Source of the DNA: Kaistia algarum
Lineage (GTDB): Bacteria; Pseudomonadota; Alphaproteobacteria; Rhizobiales; Kaistiaceae
Length of the DNA stretch: 64,000 nt
Reading direction: 5' to 3'
NCBI RefSeq assembly: GCF_026343945.1
Contig: NZ_JAPKNJ010000003.1
Coordinates: 372,001-436,000, forward strand
The first letter of the stretch is position 1. Each line of letters begins with the position of its first letter. Shown in pieces: positions 44,164 to 53,034 of the stretch. A model generated the notes under the pieces. The model did no database searches, had not been told where the DNA came from, and worked only from the letters and a program-made list of their open reading frames with translations. Position numbers and translations under genes: made by a program.

Positions 44164-44388
44164 ATGGTCGTCGATCAGATCCTGAATGCGATCGTTCCCG
44201 GGCGCGCTGCGCGGCAGGTCCGCGCCGCGGAGGACAAGAAGCTCGACAAGGAACTCAAGGACACGTTTCCGACCTCCGATCCGCTGGCCTCGGTGCAGCC
44301 GGGATCGGGCGTAACGGGGGCTGAGGTGGCGCCCTCGCAACTCTCCCCGTCGCAGCTGGCGAAGGCGAAGGGCGGCAAGGGCAACTGA
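44164..44388 (+). CDS. Small hypothetical protein with a DTFPTSDP motif
   Basis: A 74-residue soluble, charged protein. The ATG at 44164 has AAGGAG six bases upstream, which settles the start over longer frames. The middle reads DKKLDKELKDTFPTSDPLAS; a FPxSDP motif with an acidic helix before it is common in small rhizobial proteins of unknown function, some linked to general stress. The C-terminus is rich in Ser, Gln, Lys and Gly. Two hairpins follow it. No function is assigned. Confidence 0.7.
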   Translation: MVVDQILNAIVPGRAARQVRAAEDKKLDKELKDTFPTSDPLASVQPGSGVTGAEVAPSQLSPSQLAKAKGGKGN

Positions 44389-44412
44389 CGCTCATCCAAT
44401 CAATTTCGCAAC

Positions 44413-44439
44413 GAGGGCTCGGCACCATGCCGGGCCCTC
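44413..44439 (+). terminator. Hairpin after the small FPTSDP protein
   Basis: Arms GAGGGCTCGGCA and TGCCGGGCCCTC (one G-U pair) with loop CCA, followed by TTGGCTT. A probable transcription terminator, though the T run is poor. Confidence 0.55.
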
Positions 44440-44470
44440 TTGGCTTCCGGCACAGGGGACCAATAGAACA

Positions 44471-44491
44471 GGCGGCCCGAAGGCCGCCTTT
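44471..44491 (+). terminator. Rho-independent-like terminator
   Basis: Arms GGCGGCC and GGCCGCC with loop CGAA, followed by TTTG. It lies between convergent small genes and could act on both strands. Confidence 0.6.
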
Positions 44492-44526
44492 GCCGGGGTC
44501 GAGCCGACCAAAGCGGCTAGGAGAAT

Positions 44527-44706
44527 TCAGGGGACGATCTCTTCCAGTTCATGCGCGGGCGCATGCCGCTCGCCAGCTGGATCCGGCAGATTTTCCGTTT
44601 CCTCGGCGAGGTCGGTCTGCTGCTGGTGCTCGATATTGTCGTCCTCGTTCGAGAAGCCGCCCTGCTGCGTCTCGTCAGTGTTCGAATAGCCGCGCTTCGG
44701 ATCCAT
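44527..44706 (-). CDS. Small acidic hypothetical protein
   Basis: A 59-residue, highly acidic and glutamine-rich protein with no hydrophobic segment, likely disordered. The ATG at 44706 follows GGAGGGAAG by 4-6 bases, a strong ribosome-binding site, which is the main reason to call it. No domain is recognised. It lies downstream of the FGGY kinase operon's end on the same strand with 74 bases between its start and the kinase stop. Confidence 0.55.
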   Translation of the reverse strand: MDPKRGYSNTDETQQGGFSNEDDNIEHQQQTDLAEETENLPDPAGERHAPAHELEEIVP

Positions 44707-44780
44707 GCTGCTTCCCTCCATTCGCCCCGCCGTGCAGCCAACGGGCAGGGCACGGAGAGGTTCCGAACGGATGGCGAGGC

Positions 44781-46277
44781 TCAGGGCATCGCGAAGATCG
44801 GCTTCAGGGCGATATAGGCGGCGCGGTAGCGCGCATAACCCTGGTCATAGACCTGCCGGTTGGCGGGGTCGGGCACGACGACGTCGCCGTGGCGGGCGAG
44901 GCGGCTCACGGCGGACCAGTCATCGGAGAGGCCGCTGCCGATCGCGGCGACCCAGGCGGCGCCAACCGAGGAGCCGTGCGGATTGTCGAGGAGTTGCAGC
45001 GGCATGCCGACGATATCGGCGACCATCTGCATCCAGACCCGGCTCTTGGTGCCGCCGTCCGAGGCGAAGAGGCGCTTCGGCGCATGGCCCATGTCGAGGA
45101 GCACATCGAGATGGTGGCGGAAGCCATAGCCGATCGCCTCCAGCAATGACCGCCAGAGGTGGCCCTTGCCGTGGGTGAGCGTCAGCCCGATGAAGGTGCC
45201 GCGTGCCAGCGGATCGTGGATCGGGGTCTTCTCGCCGAGGAAATAGGGCAGGCAGATCAGCCCCTCGCTGCCAGCTGGGACGGCTGCCGCCAGCCGGTCG
45301 AGCCCGACATGCGGGCGCTCGTCGCCGGACGTGTCGCCGATCATTCCGGCTAGCCAGTTGAGCGCCGAGCCGGAAGCGGCCATGCAGCCATTCGGGGCAT
45401 AGACACCGGGGACGAGGTGATAGTCGAGATAAAGCCGCGAATCCGGCGCGGCGTGGTCGCTGGCGACGACGATGTCCCCGGCGCCGCCGAACTTGAGCAG
45501 AATGTCGCCGGGCCGCGCAATGCCGGCGGCCAGCGCCGAAGCGATATGGTCAGCCGCGCCGCCGAAGATCGGCAGGCCCTCGGGCAGGCCGGTCGCCGCG
45601 GCCGCTTCGGCAGAAACGGTGCCCATAGTCTCGTGGGTCACGGTGCGGTCGGGCACGGCGCTGCGCGGCAGGCCGCCCAGAGCGACAAGGTCGGCGGCGA
45701 TCTCATCCGTGGCGATATCGGTGAAGCCCGCTTCCAGCGCCCAGTTCTGCTCGACGGCGCGCCGCCCGGTCAGCCGCCAGTTGATATAGTCATAGGAGCC
45801 GAAGACGGTGGCGATGCGCTTGAACGTCTCCGGCTCGTGCTTCGCCAGCCAGCGCAGCTTGGTCGCGACCAGTTGCTGGTTCACGCCATTGCCGGTGCGC
45901 TTCAGGAAGGCGGCCTCGTCGACTTCGGTCTTGAGCTCGTCGACTTCCAGCCCGACGCGTCCGTCGCTCTGCTGGATGCTGGGTCGCAGCACCTCGCCAT
46001 CCGCGTCGATCAGGACGACGGCCGGCAGCATGCCGGTAACGCAAAGTCCGGCGAGCGAGCCGGCGCCGCCCGGCAGGGAAGCGACCAGTTCCTTCAGGAT
46101 CGCGACGCTGTTTTCCCACCATTCGCGGGGATCCTCCTCGGCCCAGCCGGGGCGGGGGGAGGAGAGGGAGACGGGGCGCGAGGCGACGTGAACGATCTCG
46201 CCCGGCATGCGCACGGCAATGCCGATGGTCGAGGTCGTGCCGATATCGAGGCCGATGACCGTGTCGGGGGCTGGCAT
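44781..46277 (-). CDS. FGGY family carbohydrate kinase, xylulokinase-like
   Basis: A 498-residue kinase with the two-domain actin-like fold. The N-terminus IGLDIGTTSTIGIA is the phosphate-1 motif, GMLPAVVLIDADGEVLRPSIQQSDGR the sugar side, and FGGAGDI and SDGGTKSRVWMQMVADI the ATP side. The last is close to xylulokinases, but FGGY specificities vary widely (xylulose, ribulose, erythritol, glycerol). It follows the BtpA/SgcQ gene by 11 bases and belongs to an operon led by a DeoR regulator. The pentose or tetrose phosphorylated is unknown. Confidence 0.87.
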   Translation of the reverse strand: MPAPDTVIGLDIGTTSTIGIAVRMPGEIVHVASRPVSLSSPRPGWAEEDPREWWENSVAILKELVASLPGGAGSLAGLCVTGMLPAVVLIDADGEVLRPSIQQSDGRVGLEVDELKTEVDEAAFLKRTGNGVNQQLVATKLRWLAKHEPETFKRIATVFGSYDYINWRLTGRRAVEQNWALEAGFTDIATDEIAADLVALGGLPRSAVPDRTVTHETMGTVSAEAAAATGLPEGLPIFGGAADHIASALAAGIARPGDILLKFGGAGDIVVASDHAAPDSRLYLDYHLVPGVYAPNGCMAASGSALNWLAGMIGDTSGDERPHVGLDRLAAAVPAGSEGLICLPYFLGEKTPIHDPLARGTFIGLTLTHGKGHLWRSLLEAIGYGFRHHLDVLLDMGHAPKRLFASDGGTKSRVWMQMVADIVGMPLQLLDNPHGSSVGAAWVAAIGSGLSDDWSAVSRLARHGDVVVPDPANRQVYDQGYARYRAAYIALKPIFAMP

Positions 46278-46288
46278 GAGGGCGTAAC

Positions 46289-47089
46289 TCAGCTCAGGCT
46301 CTCGACCACGTCCATGAAGCGTTTCACGCGGTCCCCGTCCACCGGGTTCCAGGTGTTGCCATCGACCTTGAAGCTCGTTCCGACGATGACGCCGTCGGCG
46401 ATCGAAAGCACGTCACGGACGTTCTCCAGCCGGACGCCCGTATTGGCGAAGACCGGAACGCTGTCGATGACTTCGCGCACCGCCTTCAGATCCGAAGTCT
46501 CCGCGGGCTGGCCGGTGATCGGGCCGGAGACCAGGATGGCGTCGGCGAGCGAGGAGAAGACCGCGCTCTTGGCGCGCAGCGCGATCGGGCGCTGATCCAG
46601 CGTGTGGGCGAATTCGGCGTTGATGTTGAAGAGCAGCTTCAGGTCCGGCCGACCGAGGTCGCGGCGAAGGCGCAGCGCTTCGGCGGCATTGGGCTGCCAG
46701 AGGCCCATGTCGGAGGCGAACAGGCCGGTGAAGATCTCGCGGGCGAAGGAGGCGCCGGTGGCGCAGGCGATCGCGACCGAGGCCGTCGGATCCCAGAGAT
46801 AGTTGACGCCGAAGGGTATCTTCAGCATCGGCTTCAGCGCCGTGATGACCGCCGTCATGGCCGCCAGCGTCGCCGGACTTGCCTTGAAGACATAGGGACG
46901 ATCGTTCTCATTGCCGAACATGACGGCATGAACGCCGCCCGCCTGGAGCTTTTCGAGATCCTTCGCCGCATCGGCGATCAGCTTGTCGACGCCGCCGGCG
47001 GAATCATAGAGCGGGGTACCCGGCAGCGCGCCGATGTGGACCATGCCGACGACGACCTTGCGGCGGTCACCAAAGAAATCAAACACCAT
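46289..47089 (-). CDS. BtpA/SgcQ family TIM-barrel protein
   Basis: A 266-residue protein of the BtpA/SgcQ family: VVVGMVHIGALPGTPLY at the N-terminus, GGVHAVMFGNENDRPY, FGVNYLWDPTASVAIA and a C-terminal phosphate-type loop (VIVGTSFK). BtpA was first linked to photosystem I assembly, SgcQ to an uncharacterised sugar operon in E. coli; in this sugar operon the SgcQ-like role is more likely. The ATG at 47089 is chosen because AAGGAG lies nine bases upstream; the ATG at 47098 touches that sequence directly and cannot use it. The reaction is unknown. Confidence 0.82.
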   Translation of the reverse strand: MVFDFFGDRRKVVVGMVHIGALPGTPLYDSAGGVDKLIADAAKDLEKLQAGGVHAVMFGNENDRPYVFKASPATLAAMTAVITALKPMLKIPFGVNYLWDPTASVAIACATGASFAREIFTGLFASDMGLWQPNAAEALRLRRDLGRPDLKLLFNINAEFAHTLDQRPIALRAKSAVFSSLADAILVSGPITGQPAETSDLKAVREVIDSVPVFANTGVRLENVRDVLSIADGVIVGTSFKVDGNTWNPVDGDRVKRFMDVVESLS

Positions 47090-47139
47090 TCCCCACATCT
47101 CCTTTGCGCGGTCGCCGATCGGTCGGCGCCGGAATTCAG

Positions 47140-47988
47140 TTAGCCGGCCTGGCGCTCGGCAGCGACGCCGGCGACGATGACCTCGACATGCGCCTCGTCG
47201 AGCGCCTTCGCCAGATGCGGCGGCGGCGGCGCATCGGTCACCAGCACGTCGGCGCCGGCGATGTCGCAGACGCGCGCGAGCGAGCGGTGATCGAATTTCG
47301 AGGAGTCGCACAAAATGACGGTCTGCTCGGCGCGGGCGATGAAGGCGCGCTTCACTTCCGAATCCTCGACCGAATAATCGAAGAAGCCGGCCTCGATCAG
47401 CCCGGATACGCCGACGAAGACGCGGTCGAGATTGTAATTGGCGAGCTCGCCCACGGCGCGGGAGCCGACGACGGACTGCTCCGGATTGCGCACTTCGCCG
47501 CCCAGCACATAGACGGGGCTCTTCGAGGCGGAGAGCACCATGGCGGCGCGCAGGCTGTTGGTGAAGACGCGAAGGTCCGCGCGTTCCACGATCGCCTCGG
47601 CCAGCGTCAGCGTCGACGTGCCGACATCGAGACCGATGGTCTCGCTCGGCCCGATCAATCGCGCCGCCGCATGGGCGATCGCGGCTTTTTCGCGGGCGTT
47701 CCGATGGCGTCGGCGCTTGAAGGCCGGCTCCTCGAGGTCGAACACCTCGCGCGGGCTCGTCGCGGCCGAGACCGCGCCGCCATGGGTGCGCGCCAGTAGG
47801 CCGCGCTCTTCCAGGACGACCAGGTCGCGCCGGATCGTCATTTCCGATACGTTGAGATTGGACGCGATCTGGGAGACGGAAACGAAACCGTCCATCTCCA
47901 CCACATCCAGGATCAGCGACTGACGCGCCCCGGCCGGCATGCGGCCGAAACCGGCGGAGGCGTCGTAGCTCGGAAGGTCGCTAGGCAT
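47140..47988 (-). CDS. DeoR/GlpR family transcriptional regulator
   Basis: A 282-residue repressor. The N-terminal DeoR helix-turn-helix (FVSVSQIASNLNVSEMTIRRDLVVLEERGLLARTHGGA; key part VSEMTIRRDL) is followed by the DeoRC sugar-phosphate sensor (TIGLDVGTSTLTLAEAI, VFTNSLRAA, LGGEVRNPEQSVVG). It leads the operon with the BtpA/SgcQ and FGGY genes and is divergent from an SDR gene. The gap holds three TGTGCGG half-sites. The inducer is probably a phosphorylated product of the kinase. Confidence 0.92.
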   Translation of the reverse strand: MPSDLPSYDASAGFGRMPAGARQSLILDVVEMDGFVSVSQIASNLNVSEMTIRRDLVVLEERGLLARTHGGAVSAATSPREVFDLEEPAFKRRRHRNAREKAAIAHAAARLIGPSETIGLDVGTSTLTLAEAIVERADLRVFTNSLRAAMVLSASKSPVYVLGGEVRNPEQSVVGSRAVGELANYNLDRVFVGVSGLIEAGFFDYSVEDSEVKRAFIARAEQTVILCDSSKFDHRSLARVCDIAGADVLVTDAPPPPHLAKALDEAHVEVIVAGVAAERQAG

Positions 47989-48032
47989 CAGGCAAGCCCC
48001 CGACGTTCAGAGTGCAACAGGTTCGAACATAA

Positions 48033-48092
48033 CCGCACATTATCCTGAAGGACGGCGTTGTAAAGTGTGCGGAATTGCGATTTGTTGTGCGG
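48033..48092. promoter_or_regulatory. Cluster of TGTGCGG half-sites between the DeoR and SDR genes
   Basis: CCGCACA at 48033-48039 and TGTGCGG at 48066-48072 and 48086-48092, the last two 20 bases apart (two helical turns). The 138-base divergent gap contains no other repeat. Repeated half-sites of this kind suit DeoR-type regulators. Confidence 0.65.
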
Positions 48093-48126
48093 CATTCAAG
48101 GCGTGGCCGTGACGGGAGCTATGGAA

Positions 48127-48909
48127 ATGGCGGGAATCTTTGATCTTTCGGGTCGCAAGGCCCTGGTGACGGGCGGTTCCAAGGGAATCGGCGCGGCGAT
48201 CGTGCGCGCCCTCGACCGTGCCGGAGCGACGGTTGCAATCGCCGATCTCGACGTCATGGGCGCCCAGAGCGTGGTTGCCGAGCTCGAAAATGGCGGTTTC
48301 GCCGTTGAGGTCGATGTCACGAAGCGCGAATCGGTGCAGCACGCCTTCGACCAGGCCGTCGAGGGGCTCGGCGGGATCGACATTCTCTGCGCCAATGCCG
48401 GCGTCTCGACCATGCGCCCGGCCATCGACATCACCGACGAGGAATGGGACTTCAATTTCGACGTCAACGCCCGCGGCGTCTTCCTCGCCAACCAGATCGC
48501 GACCCGCTATTTCCTGGCCGAGAAGAAAGAGGCCTGCATCATCAACACGGCGTCGCTGGCCGCCAAGGTCGGTGCACCGCTTCTCGCTCACTACTCGGCC
48601 TCGAAATTCGCCGTGTTCGGCTGGACGCAGGCGCTGGCCCGCGAACTGGCGCCGAAGGGCATTCGCGTCAACTGCGTCTGCCCGGGTTTCGTGAAGACGT
48701 CCATGCAGGAGCGCGAGATCATCTGGGAGGCGGAATTGCGCGGTATGACACCTGAAGCGGTGCGCGCCGAATATATCTCGCTGACCCCGCTCGGCCGCAT
48801 CGAGGAGCCTGAGGACGTTGCCGACGTCGTCGTCTTCCTTGCGTCCGACGCCGCGCGCTTCATGACCGGGCAGGGCATCAACATCACCGGCGGCGTGCGA
48901 ATGGACTGA
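48127..48909 (+). CDS. SDR family oxidoreductase divergent from the DeoR operon
   Basis: A 260-residue classical SDR with VTGGSKGIG, CANAG, catalytic Ser in TASLAAK, YSASK, and C-terminal TGQGINITGGVRMD. The ATG at 48127 has GGGAG eight bases upstream; the ATG at 48121 is only two bases away from it, so is less likely. Shared half-sites with the DeoR operon suggest it acts on the same sugar or polyol, for example oxidising a polyol to the ketose that the FGGY kinase phosphorylates. Substrate unknown. Confidence 0.88.
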   Translation: MAGIFDLSGRKALVTGGSKGIGAAIVRALDRAGATVAIADLDVMGAQSVVAELENGGFAVEVDVTKRESVQHAFDQAVEGLGGIDILCANAGVSTMRPAIDITDEEWDFNFDVNARGVFLANQIATRYFLAEKKEACIINTASLAAKVGAPLLAHYSASKFAVFGWTQALARELAPKGIRVNCVCPGFVKTSMQEREIIWEAELRGMTPEAVRAEYISLTPLGRIEEPEDVADVVVFLASDAARFMTGQGINITGGVRMD

Positions 48910-49152
48910 AGCCGTTCACGAGAACGGGCTTCATGTGGCGATCGGGACACGCTTCTTAGCGACAGCAGCATTTCTGTAGAAGAAATGTTGCGTCGCGGCG
49001 GTGCGTCGGACTAGAAGGGTCTATTCGACTGGACCCGGTGAAATTCCGGGTGGCTCTTCCGGCCGCCGATCCGCCGGACAACGCAAATGACACGAAAATG
49101 CCGTCTCGCTGCGAGCGAGCGCTATCCGTGCATCGGCTGCGGACCCCTCCTT
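48910..49152. promoter_or_regulatory. Leader region of the SulP gene with hairpins
   Basis: The 243-base gap contains several short stems: GGGTC/GACCC near 49017-49036, ACCCGG/CCGGGT near 49034-49052 and CTCGCT-GCG-AGCGAG near 49107-49121. The second looks a little like a piece of a cobalamin riboswitch but the rest of that fold is absent. A regulatory leader is possible; no known RNA class is recognised. Confidence 0.3.
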
Positions 49153-50637
49153 ATGACCTTATCCTCCACCGTGCGTCGCGATTGGTTTTCCAATTTTCGC
49201 GGCGATGTCCTCTCGGGCCTTGTTGTCGCGCTGGCGCTGATCCCCGAGGCCATCGGCTTTTCAGTGATCGCCGGCGTCGATCCCAAGATCGGCCTCTATG
49301 CCTCCGTCGTCATCGCCTGCGTCATCGCCTTTGTCGGCGGCCGGCCGGCGATGATCTCGGCCGCGACCGCCGCCACGGCCGTCGTCATGGTCCCGCTCGT
49401 GCGCGACCATGGCGTGCAATATCTGTTCGCCGCCACGATCCTGATGGGCCTGCTGCAGATCGTTGCCGGCTACATGAAGCTCGGCCGGCTGATGCGCTTC
49501 GTTTCCCGCTCGGTGATCACGGGCTTCGTCAATGCGCTGGCGATCCTCATCTTTATGGCGCAACTGCCGCAATTGGTGGACGTTCCGCTGGCGACCTATG
49601 GGCTGATCGCGCTCGGCCTTGCCATCATCTATCTTCTGCCGCGCGTCACCCGAGCGGTTCCCTCGCCGCTGGTGGCCATCGCGGTGCTGACGGCGGTGGC
49701 GGTCGTGTTCAAGCTCGACGTCCGCACTGTCGCCGATCTCGGCGAATTGCCATCGGCGCTGCCGAGTTTCGGCCTGCCCCAGGTTCCGCTGACGATCGAG
49801 ACGATGCGCATCCTCCTGCCAGTAGCGCTGACGCTGGCGGCGGTCGGCCTGCTCGAATCGCTGCTGACGGCGCAAATCGTCGACGACATGACCGACACGT
49901 CGAGCGACAAGAATCGCGAATGCAAGGGACAGGGCGTCGCCAATATCGCCTCGGCGCTGTTCGGCGGCATGGGCGGCTGCGCGATGATCGGCCAGTCCGT
50001 CATCAATGTCTCCTCCGGCGCTCGCGGCCGTCTTTCCACGCTCGTTGCCGGCGCGTTCCTGCTCGTGCTCCTCGTCGCGCTGCAGGATCTCCTGGCGATC
50101 GTCCCTGTTGCCGCGCTCACCGCCGTGATGATCATGGTCTCGATCAACACATTCTCCTGGCGCTCCGTGCTCCAATTGCGCAGCAATCCCGTCCCGTCCT
50201 CGGTCGTCATGCTGGCGACGGTCGCGACGGTGGTTGCGACCCATGATCTTGCCAAGGGTGTGATCGTCGGCGTGCTGCTGTCTGGCGTCTTCTTCGCCGG
50301 CAAGGTCTCCAAGCTGAGCCGCGTCTCGTCGGGGCTGTCAGAGGACGGGCGGACACGGACCTATTGGGTTGACGGGCAGGTGTTCTTCGCCTCGGCCGGC
50401 ACCTTTGCCGATTCGATCGACGTTCTGGAGCCGATCGACCGGATCTTGGTCGATGTCACGGGCGCGCATTTCTGGGATATCTCGGCGATCGGCGCGCTGG
50501 ACCGCGTTGTCATGAAAGCCCGTCGGCATGGCCTCGACGTCGAGGTCGTGGGGTTGAACGATGCCAGCGCGACGATGGTCGAGCGTTTCGCAGTCCACGA
50601 CAAGGCCGGTGCGGAGGCGGGGGCCGGCGGACACTGA
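49153..50637 (+). CDS. SulP family inorganic anion transporter with C-terminal STAS domain
   Basis: A 494-residue inner-membrane protein of the SulP/SLC26 family: [20 protein letters not shown] at the first helices, [29 protein letters not shown] in the core, and a C-terminal STAS domain from about residue 400 ([21 protein letters not shown]). It may move sulfate, bicarbonate or another anion; sequence does not decide. It is shorter than typical 550-residue members. Start at 49153 places the family N-terminus correctly; an upstream in-frame ATG at 49087 adds 22 Cys-containing residues and has no better ribosome-binding site. Confidence 0.9.
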   Translation: MTLSSTVRRDWFSNFRGDVLSGLVVALALIPEAIGFSVIAGVDPKIGLYASVVIACVIAFVGGRPAMISAATAATAVVMVPLVRDHGVQYLFAATILMGLLQIVAGYMKLGRLMRFVSRSVITGFVNALAILIFMAQLPQLVDVPLATYGLIALGLAIIYLLPRVTRAVPSPLVAIAVLTAVAVVFKLDVRTVADLGELPSALPSFGLPQVPLTIETMRILLPVALTLAAVGLLESLLTAQIVDDMTDTSSDKNRECKGQGVANIASALFGGMGGCAMIGQSVINVSSGARGRLSTLVAGAFLLVLLVALQDLLAIVPVAALTAVMIMVSINTFSWRSVLQLRSNPVPSSVVMLATVATVVATHDLAKGVIVGVLLSGVFFAGKVSKLSRVSSGLSEDGRTRTYWVDGQVFFASAGTFADSIDVLEPIDRILVDVTGAHFWDISAIGALDRVVMKARRHGLDVEVVGLNDASATMVERFAVHDKAGAEAGAGGH

Positions 50638-50746
50638 TGGATCGCCCATCGGCGGCTTCGCCATCGGATCGAGCCGGTCTATAGAGGGTGGAGTTCAAAT
50701 CCGGGGCGCCGCACGGATCGGCATTCCGGCATCAGGGAGGGGTTTC

Positions 50747-51706
50747 ATGACGCGTGTGGTGGTCATCGGGGGAAGCGGCCATGTCGGCACCTATCTCGTG
50801 CCGCGTCTGGTCGAGGCGGGCTTTGACGTCGTCAATGTCAGCCGCGGCCAGCGGCAGCCCTATTCGCCGCATGCGGCGTGGCGTTTCGTCGAGCCGGTGA
50901 GGCTCGACCGCGCGAGCGCTGAAGCCGACGGATCGTTCGGACGCAGCATGCTGGCGCTCAGGCCCGACATCCTCATCGACATGACCTGCTTTACGGTCGA
51001 GAGCGCGCGCATGCTGGCAGAGCCGCTGGTCGGTCAGGTGCAGCATTTTCTGCATACCGGCACGATCTGGATCCATGGGCCGAGCGTCGTCGTGCCGACC
51101 ACCGAGATGCAGCCGCGCCGTCCGTTCGGCGAATACGGGATCCAGAAGGCGGCAATAGAAGCCTATCTGCTCGATCTCGCACGGCGCCGCAATTTTCCGG
51201 CGACGCTCGTCCATCCTGGCCACATCGTCGGACCGGGCTGGGAGCCGCTCAATCCGGCCGGCCATTTCGATCCGGCGGTATTTTCGACGCTGGCACGGGG
51301 AGAGGAACTCGTCCTGCCGAATCTCGGGATGGAGACGGTCCATCACGTCCATGCCGACGATGTCGCGCAGATGTTCATGCGCGCGATCGCCAGCCGCAGC
51401 ACGGCGGTGGGCGAGGCTTTCCACACCGTCTCGCCGGCCGCGGTGACGCTGCGCGGCTATGCCGAGGCGGTGTCGGCCTGGTTCGGCAAGGAACCGAAGC
51501 TCACCTATCTGCCCTGGCCGGAATGGAAGGCGAGCCATGGCGCCGCCGAGGCCGAGGCGACGTGGGACCATATCGCCCATAGCCCCAACTGCAGCATCGA
51601 CAAGGCGAAACGCCTGCTCGGCTATAGCCCGCGTTATTCCTCGCTCGAAGCCGTATTCGAGGCGCTGGGCTGGCTGGTCGAGCGCGGCGTCGTCAGCCGT
51701 GGCTGA
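50747..51706 (+). CDS. NAD-dependent epimerase/dehydratase family protein
   Basis: A 319-residue extended-SDR protein. The Rossmann motif is VVVIGGSGHVGTYLV. The active-site Tyr-Lys pair is in EYGIQKAAIEAYL (YxxxK). C-terminal half has VHHVHADDVAQMFMRAI, the usual substrate-domain strand. GGGAGGGG precedes the ATG at 50747 at a good distance. It may act on a nucleotide sugar or other polar substrate; no sugar-nucleotide genes are adjacent. It converges on the MFS gene with 9 bases between stops. Confidence 0.85.
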   Translation: MTRVVVIGGSGHVGTYLVPRLVEAGFDVVNVSRGQRQPYSPHAAWRFVEPVRLDRASAEADGSFGRSMLALRPDILIDMTCFTVESARMLAEPLVGQVQHFLHTGTIWIHGPSVVVPTTEMQPRRPFGEYGIQKAAIEAYLLDLARRRNFPATLVHPGHIVGPGWEPLNPAGHFDPAVFSTLARGEELVLPNLGMETVHHVHADDVAQMFMRAIASRSTAVGEAFHTVSPAAVTLRGYAEAVSAWFGKEPKLTYLPWPEWKASHGAAEAEATWDHIAHSPNCSIDKAKRLLGYSPRYSSLEAVFEALGWLVERGVVSRG

Positions 51707-51715
51707 GGCCGGCCC

Positions 51716-52939
51716 TCAGACCGACTTGCGCCGTTTCGGCAGGAACTCGGTCAGGTAATAGGGGAAGGCGATCGCCGGGAAGGCCATTCCGGCGATCACG
51801 ATTCCCTTCCAGCCGAAGCTCTCATAGACGGGGCTCGCCAGCGCCGAACCCGCCGCGCCGCCGATGAAGAACATGGCGATGTAGAGCCCGTTCAGCCGGC
51901 TGCGGATTTCCGGGGCGAGCATATAGAGCACGCGCTGGCCGAACACGGTGTTGGACTGGACGAAGAGGTCGAGCAGGATCGCCGCCAGCGCCAGGAGGAG
52001 GATCGAGGACCAGGCTGCACCGATCCCGGCGAGGGCGAAGGCGAGCAGCGTTCCGACGATGACGACCCCGGTTCCGATCGGCACCATTCCCCGATCGGCC
52101 AGCCGGCCCGCGATGGGAGCGGCCAACGCGCCGGCTGCACCTGCCAGGGCAAAAAGAGCGATCCCGGACTGCGAAAGATGGAAGGGCGAACCGGCGAGTT
52201 CCAGCGGCACTGCCGTCCAGAACAGGCTGAAATCGGCGAAGAGCGCAACCTGATACAGTCCACGGCGGCGAAGCTGCGGCGTGTCGCGCAGGATCGCCCA
52301 GAGCGAGGCCAGCAATTCGCCATAGCTGTGATCGCCGCCTGGATGCCGGCGCGGCAGATATTTGCCGAGCAGGACGACGAGCGCCGTCATCAGCACGGCG
52401 GAGAAGACGAAGACGCCGCGCCAACCGGCAATATCGGCGAGGAAGCCGGCCAACGGACGGGCGAAGAGAATGCCGACCATCAGGCCGCTCATGACGTTGC
52501 CGACGGTCCGGCCGCGCGTCGATTCGTCGGTCATGCTCGCCGCCATCGGCACGAGCATCTGGATCGCGCTGGAGGCGACGCCGATGAACAGCGCGGCGAC
52601 CAGGAAGAGAGCGGAGTTCGGCGCCAGCGTGATCAGAACCAACGCCACCGTCGTCACGCAGACCGAACTGATGATCAGCCGCTTGTTCTCGATGACGTCA
52701 CCGAGCGGCACCAGCAGGACGAGGCCGAAGCCGTAGCCGATCTGCGTCAGCGTGACGATCAGGCTGGCTACATGGGGCGACAGCCCGACATCGGGGCCGA
52801 TCAGCGCGATCAGCGGCTGGGCGTAATAGAGATTGGCAGCAATCGCCCCGCAGGCGAGCGCGAACAGAAACGTTAGCGCAGGCGTCATTTTCGGCGAAAC
52901 CGATGCCTTCGCCGGGGTCGTTTGGGACGGAAGAGTCAT
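51716..52939 (-). CDS. MFS transporter
   Basis: A 407-residue major facilitator protein with twelve predicted helices. The loop 2-3 signature (GYGFGLVLLVPLGDVIENKR) and DESTRGRTVGNVMSGLMVGILFARPLAGFLADIAGWRGVF are typical of drug/solute exporters of the YnfM/NepI kind. Substrate unknown. The start at 52939 gives a normal N-terminus (TLPSQTTPAKAS); longer in-frame sequence upstream is basic and not family-like. The 95 bases between it and the amidohydrolase stop could carry its own promoter, or it may be the last gene of that operon. Confidence 0.87.
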   Translation of the reverse strand: MTLPSQTTPAKASVSPKMTPALTFLFALACGAIAANLYYAQPLIALIGPDVGLSPHVASLIVTLTQIGYGFGLVLLVPLGDVIENKRLIISSVCVTTVALVLITLAPNSALFLVAALFIGVASSAIQMLVPMAASMTDESTRGRTVGNVMSGLMVGILFARPLAGFLADIAGWRGVFVFSAVLMTALVVLLGKYLPRRHPGGDHSYGELLASLWAILRDTPQLRRRGLYQVALFADFSLFWTAVPLELAGSPFHLSQSGIALFALAGAAGALAAPIAGRLADRGMVPIGTGVVIVGTLLAFALAGIGAAWSSILLLALAAILLDLFVQSNTVFGQRVLYMLAPEIRSRLNGLYIAMFFIGGAAGSALASPVYESFGWKGIVIAGMAFPAIAFPYYLTEFLPKRRKSV

Positions 52940-53034
52940 GGAATCATGTCCGAACTGGCGATGGGGTCGCCGGGCGGAACACATGCCAGCTTTTCGTTCG
53001 GATGCCAATCGAATCGGCATCCGAAGGCACGGCG

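Noticed and set aside
46289..47089. Photosystem I assembly factor (BtpA)
   Set aside because: The family name comes from a cyanobacterial member, but the operon with an FGGY kinase and a DeoR regulator points to sugar metabolism.
49030..49060. A stretch resembling part of a cobalamin riboswitch (CCGGTGAAATTCCGGG)
   Set aside because: The B12-box and the remaining conserved parts are missing, and the downstream gene is a SulP anion transporter, not a cobalamin gene.
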